DNA of 64,000 bases, taken from NCBI GenBank assembly GCA_039881145.1, contig JAYKKI010000016.1:10213501-10277500 (forward strand). Direction: 5' to 3'. The notes below the pieces were generated by a model. It saw only the letters and a program-made list of their open reading frames with translations. It made no database searches and was not told where the DNA came from. Below are positions 1 to 11,900 of the stretch, in pieces; within the stretch, counting starts at the first letter, position 1, and every line of letters begins with the position of its first letter. The position numbers and the translations under genes were made by a program. Source of the DNA: Druceiella hillmani. Lineage: Eukaryota > Arthropoda > Insecta > Lepidoptera > Hepialidae.

Positions 1-780
1 TTTATGCAGGTGGGTTTTTTACGCATAAAATAACTGTGTAGATGCAGGTTACAAAGCTACTTTAAAATTAGCCCTTAAATGCAGATAGGTAGCAAGTATT
101 ATGGAGGACGTGACGATGGCAGAGATGCTCGATGCAAAAATGTATTTTTGTCAGTAAAATGTTTAAACCCAATCGTCACTTGTAGAACTACATCACCACT
201 GCTACGCTAATATATCCGCGAGCCATAGCCAATATTTTAATGAATTATAACATAACAAGGTGTACTTCGTATTAAGTGACCTATGAAATTAACCAATTTC
301 AGGACATCTATTAAAACACTTGTTTTAATTTAAATTGTTATGCCGATTCACATATATTAAATAATAATAATTTTATTTTTATCTGTTAAGATTAACTGCC
401 ACCTTATATTATGCTGATGTAATATATTAGAGTGAATCGATTGTATTAGTCTCAAATCGACAAATAGAATAAAAAATCTCAATATTTTAGCAAGTAAATA
501 ACCAAATTTACTCATACATATCATTTCTTTCATTTGTATTAAGTACAGAAAATACTTCTGATAGAAAAAAAATAAGAAACTTAATGGAATATTTACGCTG
601 CGTCCTTATTTGCATTTAAGCAATAAATGACAGGAATGGATTATTTCCAGAAACGTTTTCATTTCCATTTTTTATGAATAAAAAAACCATTTCGTATAAA
701 ATGAAATGGATATAAAAACAAAGCTATAAAAAACCAAATTGTCGACTATGTCGAAAAAAAAGCTGGCAAGTAGGAAAATA
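1..780. other. No recognisable feature
   Basis: AT-rich sequence with stops in all frames. I found no transposon end, RNA gene or credible exon here. Confidence 0.5.
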
Positions 781-784
781 AGTA

Positions 785-838
785 GGGGAAGCTGGGGCGG
801 AACGGGGTACCGGGGCAGAACGGGACAGAGCTGTCATC
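785..838 (+). repeat. G-rich terminal repeat with G-quadruplex-type spacing
   Basis: Four runs of four Gs occur within about 32 bases, separated by loops AAGCT, CGGAAC and TACC, followed by a further GGG run. This is the left end of the pogo-like element and stands out sharply in AT-rich surroundings. The loop lengths fit a G-quadruplex on the plus strand, but folding is inferred. Confidence 0.5.
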
Positions 839-1182
839 GGTTGCGGAAGGGGCGAAGGAAGCAATATAACTCATCGCTCAATCACCGCCATAGTCTCTTT
901 ACACATGGTTAGTGTTATTGTTGCAATGAAGCGTGTCGCAATATTGAGAGCATGTTAATATTTTCGAAATACTTGTAAATCGAAGCTGCGATCTTCTGAA
1001 GTAAATCGTGTAATTTTTATATTTTATTGTAATGATATTCAGTGATTTGGTTTGCCCTAGATTCTTGCAAAATATTTTTGATGACTAACGAGTACATCAA
1101 TCTCCAAAATTTTTTGATGTGATTAAAAACACAAGTATTTATATTGGGGTAGAACGAGGCGGAGCGGAAGGGGATATACCCC

Positions 1183-1185
<3 letters not shown>

Positions 1186-1253
<68 letters not shown>

Positions 1254-1260
1254 TATATAA
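1186..1260. repeat. (TA)n microsatellite
   Basis: A near-pure run of TA dinucleotides ends in TATATAAATA variants. It lies inside the pogo-like element, just after the internal GGGGTAGAACGAGG motif. Confidence 0.9.
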
Positions 1261-1556
1261 ATAGTCCTCCTACATTTAAAAAGGTACAACCAGGTACAGT
1301 AGAAGTCACAAAATTCCTGATAAATTCGACGACCAAGGTCTGGAACCTATCCTAAATTCTCAAGATGTTCTGGCTTCATAGATTCTGCAAGACTTTACAA
1401 ATATAATTGATTTTGAACGGCCTGGTCGTTCTTGGATATCTAACGTGCCCAGATGCTCTACACAATCTAAATTTTTTTTCCCATGTGCTTTACCTAACGG
1501 TTTGATACCTTTACCAAAAATTAAATCAGGTCAGAAAAGAGTTCTGCGTAACGGCA

Positions 1557-1893
1557 ATTTTAACAGCGTCTTTATACAAGACTAAGTTGCAGAAAGCAGT
1601 AGAAAAGACAGAAACGACAAAAAAATGGAACTAGAGAAAATGAGAAAAATTTAATTAATAAAAAAAAACAACCAAAACTAGTATAAAAATTAAAATAAAA
1701 CAAAAAAAACTAAAAGACTATAAAGAACGATGGTGATACTTCGGAGAGTTAAGTTGCGAGATGCCTTTATCGGAAAAAAAATTTATTCAAAATCGATTGC
1801 AGACTGGTGTTCGTTTGCCCATTATTAAAGATGAGCTCATATATCGTGTACTGGTCTGGACGGTGATGAAAACGTGCACATCTATGAATTCTG
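1557..1893 (+). pseudogene. pogo/Tigger-type transposase, C-terminal fragment
   Basis: Two pieces are readable in different frames. The first (from 1557) reads ILTASLYKTKLQKAVEK, the basic stretch after the catalytic domain where this family typically has a 'LTSSPYK..L' motif. The second (from about 1834) reads AHISCTGLDGDENVHIYEF, which matches the end of the terminal CxxC/WxxC zinc finger seen in many insect pogo-like transposases. Between them CGESxC-like residues (FGELSCEMPL, around 1740-1770) mark the start of the finger. Several stops and frameshifts interrupt it and some finger cysteines are replaced, for example IYEF where ICEFC is usual. It is dead. No DDE core is visible upstream. 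Confidence 0.55.
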
Positions 1894-2477
1894 AATCTCA
1901 TAAATGATTAGCTATAAGCCATCAAATACATGTACCTCATTCTACCCCACACTGGGGCAGAATGGGAAAAATTTACTTCAACTTTAAATAATAATCCCAT
2001 ATTACACGTTGATATTTATTAATACCTTTTTTACACAATCTTGCCAGAAAATATCTATATAATGGAGATAATCCCAATGGATTTTCATTGGGGTTTCTTT
2101 TAATCGGGGTGTTTTCAAAACAAATATTTAATTGTTTTTCGGTTACAACGACTTTGCTTTTTATTTTATACTTTTTCAATTAAAATGTTTACATCGGACG
2201 TGCGCTTAATCAAAATTTTAAATTTGCTTTTTGCTTTTAACTTTAATAAATAAGCTTCTAAAGAACACTCGCCAAAGTGCAAGTTTGTATGGCTTTTGAT
2301 AGAGTACGATCTTTAGATGGCGCAGTAATAAATGATCTAAATAATAAAAAAAACTCTTCAACAATCCGCGTAATAGCATAGCATTGGAAAAATTAGAGCG
2401 CTTGAGAAACATGTTACGTGTATCACATATCGACGAAACCGAAGACAGGCAACAAAGTAGTTAATCTAAATCAATCA

Positions 2478-3060
2478 AAAATGTTTGTTGCAGCACTCCT
2501 CTTATGAGATAACACCTTACTAATAAATAACCTTCGCCTTTAAATCAGATTTTTTTACCGAAAACGTATTTAAATGGGTAAAATGGTTTTGGATGAAAAT
2601 GGGAGCATTCGTTTGCAATAAAACGTTTCAGTGCCCCTGGCAAGCTAAATTAGTCAAACCATTTTGGAGATTAATGGAAGTATTCGTTTGCAACAAAATT
2701 TTCAGCACCCCTGATAAGCTAACACGACAACATTTACCTGAGAGCCATAGCCGATTACCTACAAATATTCGATCGATTATTGCGGCACTCCCTGAAGAGT
2801 AATGAGCATAACACCTATCTAAGAACCATTACCAATTAGTCCCAAATGTTATCCACAAAACTGTATTTATTCGGTCAAATCGTTTGGGATATAAATGGGA
2901 ACATTCAATTGCCACAAAATGTTTATTGCGGCACCCCTAGTGAATAATCACCGAAAATATTATCTAAGAACTATTGCCAATGAATAACAAACATTTAACA
3001 GAAAACCGTATCTAAATCGGTCAAACCGTTTTGAAGATAAATACGAACATTGGATTGCAC
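2478..3060 (+). repeat. Degenerate tandem repeat, unit about 145-150 bp
   Basis: Consensus blocks recur in the same order: a TTTATTGCGGCACCCCT-like block, then ACACCTATCTAAGAACCATTACC, then AAAACCGTATTTAAATCGGTCAAACCGTTTTG, then GGGAACATTCGTTTGC. Blocks are seen near 2484, 2630, 2698, 2777, 2926 and 3001. Some units have lost their middle. The last block runs into a CACACACAAACATACAAGCAAACTTTC stretch of the kind often seen at 3' ends of insect repeats. Short open frames here are by-products of the repeat. Confidence 0.65.
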
Positions 3061-3086
3061 ACACAAACATACAAGCAAACTTTCAC

Positions 3087-3227
3087 CCTAAACGCATAAA
3101 CCTCCTCCGTTCTGTCGTGAGTAAAAACAATCTTCGGCGTTTCTTCAATGTACCATTGTCCGCGCTCAATTCCGTTTTCCGCGAGAAAGTGACCTTTTGG
3201 CCTCTGATGGTATTTTGGCCAGAGTCT
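3087..3227 (-). CDS. Exon-like open stretch, product unknown
   Basis: About 47 codons on the minus strand read RLWPKYHQRPKGHFL AENG, then an IERGQWYIEETPKIVF segment and HDRTEEVYAF, without stops. The stretch has clearly higher GC and a more protein-like composition (W, H, P, R, E) than any neighbouring frame. An AG lies just upstream (ACGAGTAG then ACTCTGG), and a possible donor (AGG-GTGAAAG) lies at its end. I do not recognise the family. It abuts the tail of the tandem repeat, so it could instead be part of a transposable element or a chance open frame. The poly-pyrimidine tract before the acceptor is weak. Confidence 0.25.
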
Positions 3228-3339
3228 ACTCGTAATAACTTTACAGACATATTTGATTAATAAATATTTTATACACACGCGAACGAATGAAAATACAAGT
3301 ACATATGTATTTTCATTGCATGAATAATTCACTAACTTT

Positions 3340-5690
3340 ATTTCGTTTTAAAACATTATTATGTCAGGAAACGTCAGTGCAAACACTTTTGAACAATTAT
3401 TTGCCCAAAATTTAATTGCATATTTAATAAAAATCTCATGATTTCTTTCAGAGTATTTTCGTATTCATATGTAAATATCGAAAACATAAATGATTAACGT
3501 GTTATACGCCTATCATTCTTTATTGGAAAGAGGTATGTAAATTCGAAAAGCATTTTTACTATGATAGGAATAGAACTCAAGTGTGTGTTTACGTTATATG
3601 CATAGAATATCATATTATCGTAAGTAAAGTGAAAGTCACGCAAGGGCTACTAAGGATTAATCACATTTATTTCAACAAAGAATGTTGACTTAGACCAATT
3701 GAAATTTAAATAATTTTCTGATTTTCGCAAACACAGAAAGATATTGTTCGACATAAACGAGTGCGAGGAAAGTTACAAAATAAATTATAAACATTAACAA
3801 ATCAAAGAAATCATATTATAGAATATAATATCCTTCAAAGGTATATCGATTTTCATTTGATACGCAGTTGTATCATAAAAGTCGTCATTTACCTTCACTT
3901 TAAGTACTAAACAAATTATTACCTCCCTAGCAATTATAGGTGCTTGAGATTTGTATTCAAAGGACTTTCAGCTTCGAATGTTGAACTGTGATCTATAGTA
4001 ATTTTTAGACTATCATGCGATCTACATTTAATTCATAAAATCGTGCAAAGCGACTTCAAACCAATAGACTAACAGTTAGAACCATCAAAGTTATCTTGAA
4101 TTTGACCATCATCTAAGCTAATTTTGGTGACAAATATCAAAGTATTGCTCTTATTTAAACATTCTCTTTATAATCTTTTTAGCTACGAGGTCTGGCCTCA
4201 CAATAAGATGAAAGGGAGAATTATTTGATAAATAATTACAGTGATTGGCGCAGTGATCTAAATGATTAGAAATTATTGAAGTAATAGCAGGATTTTAATA
4301 CTTTGAACAACTTAATATTGAGTAATTATATAATGACGCAAAATAAAAATCGGATGTTAAAGTTTATTTTTCTTACAAAATGTCAATTTCCTGGCTTTGA
4401 TTGTCTTTGAAATAATTTACCCTGACATCAGAGAGAATCAGTTTTGTTCTATATTCGCACACAGTATTTAATATCGCCACTATTATAATTATTATTGTAC
4501 TTAATATTCTTCACACATTTCTTATTAACAGAGATTAACAGAGGTAGCTTGTAAATCGTAAACTAGGCAATTCAGAACTTATCAAACTGGAGCTACGAGT
4601 CTTAATTAATACTATTTTTGTGAAAGTGATAAATCTTTGTTAATATTTTAACATAATTTTCACGTAAAACATGTTATGGTGCCTTTGCGTCTTGTCATTC
4701 TAGCAGCTTCTTTCCTTCTTGGCTCTTGAAGGCTTAATGCAGCTAGCTTCGCGTCTTGTCTGTAAGTCAGTCAGCAATGCATCTTTCCGACTCTTTCCTA
4801 ATTAGTTTGGCCAGCTTCCTAACGAGTCAGCTCTTTCCGACTTAACGCTTCCCTTTCTACTACACAACACAAGCTACTTTATTTGTACGTCAGTGTATCA
4901 GCATTATTTCTTATTTGCAAACTTTTACAACTTTATTCGTTTATATCGGTATATTGCATTGAGTCTTGAAACGTTAAAAGCATTTATTAATTTAAAATAT
5001 GAATTACAATTATAGTAAAATTTGTAGCGAAAAACATATCCGCCAGGCCTCATGGCGCCTAGATTTCTTTTATTTGAACGTAAGATTTCTTAATTACATA
5101 TTTTCTGAAGGGATCTTAAATTCAATTTAATTAGAGTAATAAAGTATGTAGTTTTAAATAAAAATATGAAATCTACAGTCACTAGTGGTACCAAGCTTTA
5201 ATACCGTAAGCTTGTTGTCTGTTGGTTCAACAATTATCTATTAAACTTCGTTGATTTTAAATTGTGTGTAGATTTTTCGAGCACAAATACCCGTAGATTA
5301 AGGTAATTTAATTTCACATAAGATATTTTTAAAGGCTTTATTAGTTTAGTAAACCTGGAATTTATAGTTTACACATAATGGAGTCAGATACAAGCGCTCA
5401 ATAGTTTTAGATTATTTCAAGTGGGAGTTTCTCCGCCAGTGGTAATGTGAAATTTTTTTGAAGCATGTCAAAATTCATTTAATTATTCTTGGATCTGATG
5501 TATACTAAGAATAACCATATCATAGACATGACCCATACTGTGAAATCAAACAAGAAAAATTATGTCTTTAAAAGTTTGTAGCTTGTCGTACTTTCCAGGT
5601 AAAGACTGCAAAAAATATTACCAGTTGGGATTAAATTTGACGCAGTGCAGATTTATTCAATGAGATGAACATAATTTTTGTGCTTAAAAT
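3340..5690. other. No recognisable feature
   Basis: AT-rich, with stops in all frames. A slightly less AT-rich patch at 4680-4865 contains repeated CTTTCCGACT and GCGTCTTGTC words but has no reading frame or terminal repeats that I can support. Confidence 0.5.
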
Positions 5691-5694
5691 TAGT

Positions 5695-5697
<3 letters not shown>

Positions 5698-5729
<32 letters not shown>

Positions 5730-5741
5730 TATAAATATAGA
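5698..5741. repeat. (TA)n microsatellite
   Basis: A run of TA dinucleotides grades into TATAAATATATAAATA. Confidence 0.9.
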
Positions 5742-5744
5742 GTA

Positions 5745-8634
5745 TAATACTTATAAATGAGAGTATCGACCAAGCCGAAACCGTTGATCGTCTACTTAAA
5801 AATACAACCTAAAAATAATTACATAATTGGAATTCATATTTTTTACAAAAGAAAGTAAGAAAAAATTATAATAAAAATCTTCACATTTTGTGTATACATA
5901 ACACAATATCCTAGTCATAAAAAATACACTTCATAAAAAATTTAAGTTTCAAGAAATGTTGTTAATTTATTCATCAAAATGTTCAAAAGAAATGAATTCA
6001 AACAAACTGCAACTGCAGAAAGTTGGATATATAATTAAAAATATTTATGAGCACTTTGAAAAGTAAATGATATTTCGTGTAGATAATTACCACATTTAAT
6101 AAGAAAATGGTTAAAAACTTTCTAAGAAACACAGCTAATAACTTAGCTTCAGGTTACTTGCCAATGTTCGAATTAAAAATGTTATTTTTAAATTTTAATT
6201 GCCTGTTATATTTTCTTGTTAAATCACGGGAAAATTAAGAAAACAATTGTTTATTCAACCAAAGTCACCGCACACAAGTGCAAAACTTTTTGAAAAACCA
6301 CTTCAAAAATATTTATGTCTAATTTTAAAATATTGAAGAAAGCGAGCAACTTTATAAATTATTTATATACTTTAGTCCATCATAAAAGGCGTCAAATAAA
6401 GTTTTAAAAAGTGATTCGAAGAGTACATTTAAAAATCATTTAAAATATGTAGAGAAAAATGATAAAACTATGACAAGTGACTAAATTTTTCTTAAATTTT
6501 CTTCCTGAACTTCCATTTTATCATAGTTGATTTTAGGTTGACCCTTTAGGGGCATAATTTGTTTGTCTAGATATTTAAACTTAATATATGATCGAGTATT
6601 TAGTAAACTATTCATATTTACACCCTACATTGTTTTTATGAACGAGTTATCATTCGAGTTATCAAGCGTTATCATTCACTAGTTTTTTAATTTTTTCACG
6701 GGTGTATTTATCTTAATGATATTATTTTTTTAACTACATGTTACAACTATCACATTTTTATCTATTTATACTTTTCTTTAGAACCATCATGTTAAAAAGA
6801 GCTTGTTTTTGTCCAAATTTTGAAACACGTTTTAAATTATTTACGCATAGTATGGAAACACAGTAACTTTTACACACTTATTATTTATGGCTTGTTTGCT
6901 ATTTATGATATGAGATCAAAAGATTTGCAAAGGATCATCTGGTATAAACATGAGTTCTAATGATTTGCAAAGAATCATCTGGATTTTTATGGACAGCTAA
7001 TATGTAAAAGTATTAACAGTATGTTTACAGGAAAAAAATAAATTTTCTAAAACAAAAATTTTTAATAAAAATTCAAACATTTAAATCATTACCTAATTTT
7101 ATGAGCAATGTGGAGTATATTCTGCAGTTATGGTTATACATTCTTAGATTCAAATATAGTTCTTAAATGAACGTTTAATAATATTTATTTGTTTAAGCGT
7201 GAATATGATACATTAGCAAGATAATAAAAGATAATATTAGTTATTTACAGTCGTGTATGATTTTAAAGTAGAATCCTAGTAGACGTTCGGTAAAATATTT
7301 CTTATCCCTGCATCAATTACGTAAAAATTAAAAAAAACTGAAAAGTATAAAATAATTAAAATACGATTACTTAGTTTGGACTGTTACAGCACGATATCTA
7401 CCATTTACTAACAGAAATAAATTTATAAAATACTACTACTATTAGAAACTACTATTGAACAAACAAATGGCCAATTAAACTATAATGAAAAAACTCGTCA
7501 AGTAAAGTCAAACAAGTTCAAACAAGATATCTATCTATCTTCTGAGAGATACTATCTATCTATTTTCTGAGTTATTCACCAGGCACTTGTCGCAATTTAT
7601 CACTAAAGAATTCGTCAAGTCAAATAAACCTAAATTAAATTAATCTACTCTTCACAATTGAGATGTTCACCACTTTCCACCTTCGTCTTCTTCATAATTA
7701 ATCATCAGAAGGGTGCTTGGATTCTCATCCGTAAATATTCATAGTCCATTATTAGGCCCTAACCATACTTACATCGGGTATATTCCAAACTATTTCCTTT
7801 TGAACATAAAACAAGGAACGCGGTATAATGCGGCTGTATATAAGTTGCAAAAAAAAAACCTCCTCTTCTTTTTACAATGATCTTTTTTAAATTAATTTTG
7901 ACGTTAAATTAACGGAAGTTCCGTTCACATAATAAATTTTTAGGTATAATTTTCTAATTAAAATGTGATAATTCTACGTAATATTAAAAATAAAAACATC
8001 AAAATACTAGATAAACTATATAACTTTAACTTTTTTCTAATTCAATTTTTTGTTTTGCGAATTTTGTAATTATTCAAAATAGTTTGCATCTTCCATATAA
8101 CTAAATTTACAAATTAAACCATTGCTGTTCACTGAAAGTAACTGCTCACTTAGCAAAAAATCCACTGAATGTATGAATATTTTTTAATAATTTGTTTCAT
8201 GTTCAAAAGCAATTTTCTCTGTAGTTTTATTCACCTAAGTTCATACTCTATTTCATATTACAGTAAGTTTAAGTTTGAAATATACAAATGATTGATTATA
8301 ATTTTTCATCTCTTTATGTGGCGTTTAATTTTCTTGCTACGACAATTCTGCCACGTAATTTGGATACCTGCCGAAATATTTAATTGAATAAATATTTATA
8401 TAAATTAGTTTTCCTTGTTTTAAAATAATTGCCTTTTTTCGTGTATGAACAAAATCTTTAACTGTATTTTAATTAAATATGCGGTATTATATTATTAACT
8501 ATACTTTATATGATATTATTCCATAGAATTAAATGTATCTAACTTAGAACCTATTCTGTTCGTTTCAAATGCGTAAATAACATGTGGCCGAGACATGTTA
8601 GTTTCTCATGTTTAGACATTTTTATGGCATAAAT
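5745..8634. other. No gene; one short direct duplication
   Basis: Uniformly AT-rich with no credible coding frame. Apart from the duplication at 6910-6982 nothing is recognisable. Confidence 0.5.
6910..6982 (+). repeat. 34-bp direct duplication
   Basis: Two copies of a unit containing GATTTGCAAAGGATCATCTGG (the second has AAGAATC for AAGGATC) lie about 39 bp apart. Both are preceded by ATGAGtTC/ATGAGATC. Confidence 0.75.
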
Positions 8635-8646
8635 AAATTTATTTTT
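8635..8646. repeat. Target-site duplication, left, of foldback copy 1
   Basis: AAATTTATTTTT is repeated exactly at 8903-8914 on the other side of the element. The sequence is simple AT-rich, so chance is possible, but the other two copies show duplications of similar length at the same element boundaries. Confidence 0.6.
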
Positions 8647-8703
8647 CACTATTAAATGAAACTACGTGATGTAGTATTATTTCTACTATCTTTAATTTCT
8701 TTA

Positions 8704-8744
8704 CCACGACCTAGGTTTCGTTGTATTACAACATCTTCAGGTGG
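8704..8744 (-). ncRNA. Hammerhead-ribozyme-like motif (left arm)
   Basis: Minus strand: CCAC, then core CTGAAGA, an unpaired T, helix II GTTGT-AAT-ACAAC, then core GAA, helix III ACC-TA-GGT, C at the cleavage position, and GTGG closing helix I with CCAC. All conserved hammerhead core positions are present; the extra base before helix II is the only departure from the minimal fold. Exact mirror of the motif at 8766-8806. Confidence 0.5.
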
Positions 8745-8765
8745 GATATTAGCAAAGATAATATC

Positions 8766-8806
8766 CCACCTGAAGATGTTGTAATACAACGAAACCTAGG
8801 TCGTGG
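8766..8806 (+). ncRNA. Hammerhead-ribozyme-like motif (right arm)
   Basis: Plus strand: helix I CCAC (8766-8769) with GTGG (8803-8806); core CTGAAGA (8770-8776); unpaired T (8777); helix II GTTGT (8778-8782) with ACAAC (8786-8790); GAA (8791-8793); helix III ACC (8794-8796), loop TA, GGT (8799-8801); cleavage base C at 8802. Small type-I hammerheads with such tiny helix III loops are known from Penelope-like retroelements and retrozymes. Whether it cleaves is not shown by sequence, and the long palindrome would compete with this fold. Confidence 0.5.
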
Positions 8807-8914
8807 TAAAGAAATTAAAGATAGTAGAAATAATACTACATCACGTAGTTTCATTTAATAGTGAATAATGAATTTCTACAAAATTAACGCCAAATATATT
8901 CAAAATTTATTTTT

Positions 8915-11900
8915 GTTAACAAATTAGATTCTTTGCACTTAATACTTCTCATTTTAATTAATATACGGGTGCTTTAATAAATAATGTTAAGCAGAAGCAC
9001 AGAGGTAATGAAGTTAAAGGCCTGTTCGAAATAGGTCTGTGTATGTGCAGTGATTGATTGAGATGATTGTGTGATGATTGAGTTGCATATTTATACTTTT
9101 TAGCCAAATTCCTAGAATGAATAAAAAATATTTCTTTATGACATGAATGATCGTGAAGGAAACATTTATGAAGTAGTTGATCAACGGGCGTACCCGAAAT
9201 AAAAATATTTACTTATGTGAGTCTTAGCATGGCGCCGGAAAATTAACTAAAATACTACATATTGAAAAAAACGACATTAATCCTTCATGTAATTTTAAAA
9301 AGTTTGTATAGTTTAATAACTTTGAAGTTTGTATAACTTTTCCACAACCCACTTCAAAGACCTTTCCCATTTCGTTAGTTTTTTTCGAGAAATTGAATAC
9401 TGTTTCCTCTGCGGTTTAACTCTAAAACTAGGTCCAAAATATAGTATGTGAAATATTATAATTGTTGCTTGTAATTAGGGTAAAATTAAAAAAAAAATAA
9501 TAATTGTTGCTTGTAAAGTGGTCAAAAAAAATTATAATTATTGCTTAAAAAATGGTCAAAAATGTATGTATTGTCATGACTATTCTAAATTCTTTCAAAC
9601 TGCGACTTTCTTTGAGTACATCAAGACCTTGTTTCTCAAGATGTAAAATTTAATTGACTTTAAGTCCGAAAACAAAGAAAGCCAAGCTCTGAGTCTATTA
9701 AGACATACTATCCATTTCCCGCGAAATCTTTCGTTTTCCTCTAAATAATTTCTTACATTCAAGGTATTGTGACGGAAGGAGACTTCATTTTCGAATATTA
9801 TATCTGTGCACTTCTAGAAATTTTTATCTTCTAGAAATTTAGTTAAAATGTATCTTAAACATTTTAAGTAAGACTCTTGGTTCAAGCTATCTGAGATTCA
9901 AAATCAGTGAATCGCCTGTCTGTTTAGTCGCTCAACTTAAAAATTTATGCTCAACTGTTCTTAGAAAATGGGTCCATGAAATGAATTGAAAAAGTTTTCA
10001 TTTTTCTATTACCTTCTCAAAATCTTTTGACAAAATCCTTGTCAGGTTTATTGAATTTTAATCATGTGACATCCCTCTCACCAGAGTATGCGATCTCTCA
10101 GAGTTTGAGACTTCAATTGGGAGTTTTATTATTTTGACATTTGTTGATGAGTCTCTCTCATTACGAATTCCTAAGATTATACGCTGGCCAGGGAAGCATT
10201 TAGACTGAGGTCTACTTATACTTTCTATATGTACCCTGTACAGTCTTGCTGTTCCCCAGTTATCTCATCTCATAAAATCATAATGATTACGCACGTCTGC
10301 ATGTTTTCTTGTTAAAAAAATCATGATTGCTTCCTTCCTTCTAGAAAAACTTGACGATTTTTCATTCAATTTATAAATTACAAAAGGTTGCGCAGTGCAA
10401 TAATGCGTTAATCTTAAAAAAATATTCATGTTACGCAGAAATATTCATCTAGGTAGTACTCCAAAGTACGGGAAAAATAAAAAATCATTAAGAGAACCAA
10501 ACAATTAAACGATTGTAGCATAACAATAAGCGTAAGATAAGACAGGCTAACAATGAGCGACACAAATAGTTATACTTCATAAAAGATTTACTTAGATTAT
10601 TTTGTTACTTTTTATTATAATATGGCTCAAAGCATATAAGAAATATTCAATCCTAATTTTAACTTGCTTAATTACTGACATAAATTAGAATTTTACACTT
10701 ACTACACTTTATGTTAATTTTTAGGATCACTCCGTAAAGATGAAACTCTGATGAAATACGAAAGTTTGTGAAGTAGATTCTGTAAGAAAGTTTTATGACC
10801 TTTATTTCAAACAACGTCAAAAATTTAGTTCAATATCTGGTGTTTGAAATATCTCATCTTTTTGTTAGTTTTTTAGAGCCATGTAAGTAAATGTTTTTAT
10901 ATTGAATAGACCATTAGACGTATGTAAGTAAATATTTTTATTTCTAATTAGCCATTAGTCAAAAAAATTGTGAAAAAATTGTTTCTGTCACGATTATTGT
11001 ATAGATAATTAATTAGTTAAATATGGGTCGATTCAGGAAACTCAGTTTGAATTCCATCTTCATGAAAGGTAGATGCATATTTTTCGGTATTTCTCACCTA
11101 ATATTTAGGCATTGTAATGAACTTGAAACTTCAAATTAAATAGCTTTTATGAGACTAAAGTAATGGATGTAATCTGAGATGTTAATTTGTCATTAAAAAG
11201 AAAATTGTGGGTTCCAAGCCCGTTAATTGTTTCTTTACTTATTATTCGTATTTAAAAAAGTATAACAATCAAATTTTATGTCTATTTTCTACTAGTTTTT
11301 TGTGTATTGAAGTATGTTTTTTTTGTTAAATAAATGTTTTTTTTTAAAGACATATGTATCTTATGGATTTTAAAATTCTTCAGTTACAAATAAAAATATA
11401 TTTTTACCTAATTTTTATAACTAATTTTTGAAGCTCTAAATACAATACCGTAAATAAAAGAACAAATACTACTACTACTATCTACTTAAATATTACGTGG
11501 CTTAACAAAACCTGTTTGTGGTTAAACGTTTTGAAGTATACAGCCCCAGACCATCCATGTTGCGCCTTACGAAAACGTGGTCATTGGGTTATGATAATTA
11601 ATATACTTAGGATATCGCGAACTACTCTACTGTGTATTGTGATGCCACCGCTAACACCAGGTTGACGATAAGGCCTAAATTGAATAAAATAATTGAATAA
11701 CAAAGGAAAAGAGAAATATGTTTTGTGCTTGTAGGTGTTAGGCTTCATTATTCTATTTGTAATTAATAGTGTCCAAATATAATAAAAAATTATAATAGCA
11801 TAAGTCAGAAAATAAAATGCTTTACGAAATACATTTATTTATCAGTATGTATTTATCAATTTATTCGTTTTGGAGTTATATTATGGATATTTGTGTTGAA

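Larger units (their letters stand above)
785..1965 (+). mobile_element. Decayed pogo/Tigger-like DNA transposon
   Basis: The left end (about 790-830) carries a G-rich terminal motif, GGGGCGGAACGGGGTACC. The right end (about 1929-1965) read on the minus strand gives GGGGTAGAATGAGGTAC, so the two ends form imperfect terminal inverted repeats. A third copy of the motif (GGGGTAGAACGAGGCGG) sits internally at 1144-1160, which suggests a nested or rearranged insertion. Between the ends lie a TA microsatellite and the remains of the transposase C-terminus, so most of the transposase, including the DDE catalytic core, is missing. pogo elements normally duplicate TA on insertion; I could not fix the exact ends well enough to test that. 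Superfamily assignment rests on the C-terminal protein fragment. Confidence 0.6.
8647..8902 (+). mobile_element. Foldback hammerhead element, copy 1
   Basis: A perfect palindrome (arms 8645-8750 and 8760-8865, 9-base loop AGCAAAGAT) is followed by a one-sided tail, 8866-8902, containing AATGAATTTCTACAAAATTAACG and ending ATATTCA. The whole is flanked by an identical 12-bp direct repeat AAATTTATTTTT at 8635-8646 and 8903-8914, which I read as a target-site duplication. The same palindrome-plus-tail unit recurs at 31870-32135 (inverted) and 42746-43014. The other two copies show a longer centre (GCAAAGAT..ATCTTTGC), so this copy has lost part of the middle. There is no coding capacity. Each arm holds a hammerhead-like motif. 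Confidence 0.75.

Noticed and set aside
1139..1336. 65-codon frame with a long Tyr-Ile repeat
   Set aside because: Translation of the TA microsatellite, on the wrong strand for the pogo remnant. The same applies to frames over 53339-53659 and 63332-63547.
8704..8806. Simple MITE with terminal inverted repeats as the only explanation
   Set aside because: The variable 11-13-bp duplications and one-sided tail do not fit a standard cut-and-paste MITE with a fixed duplication, though a foldback DNA transposon is not fully excluded.
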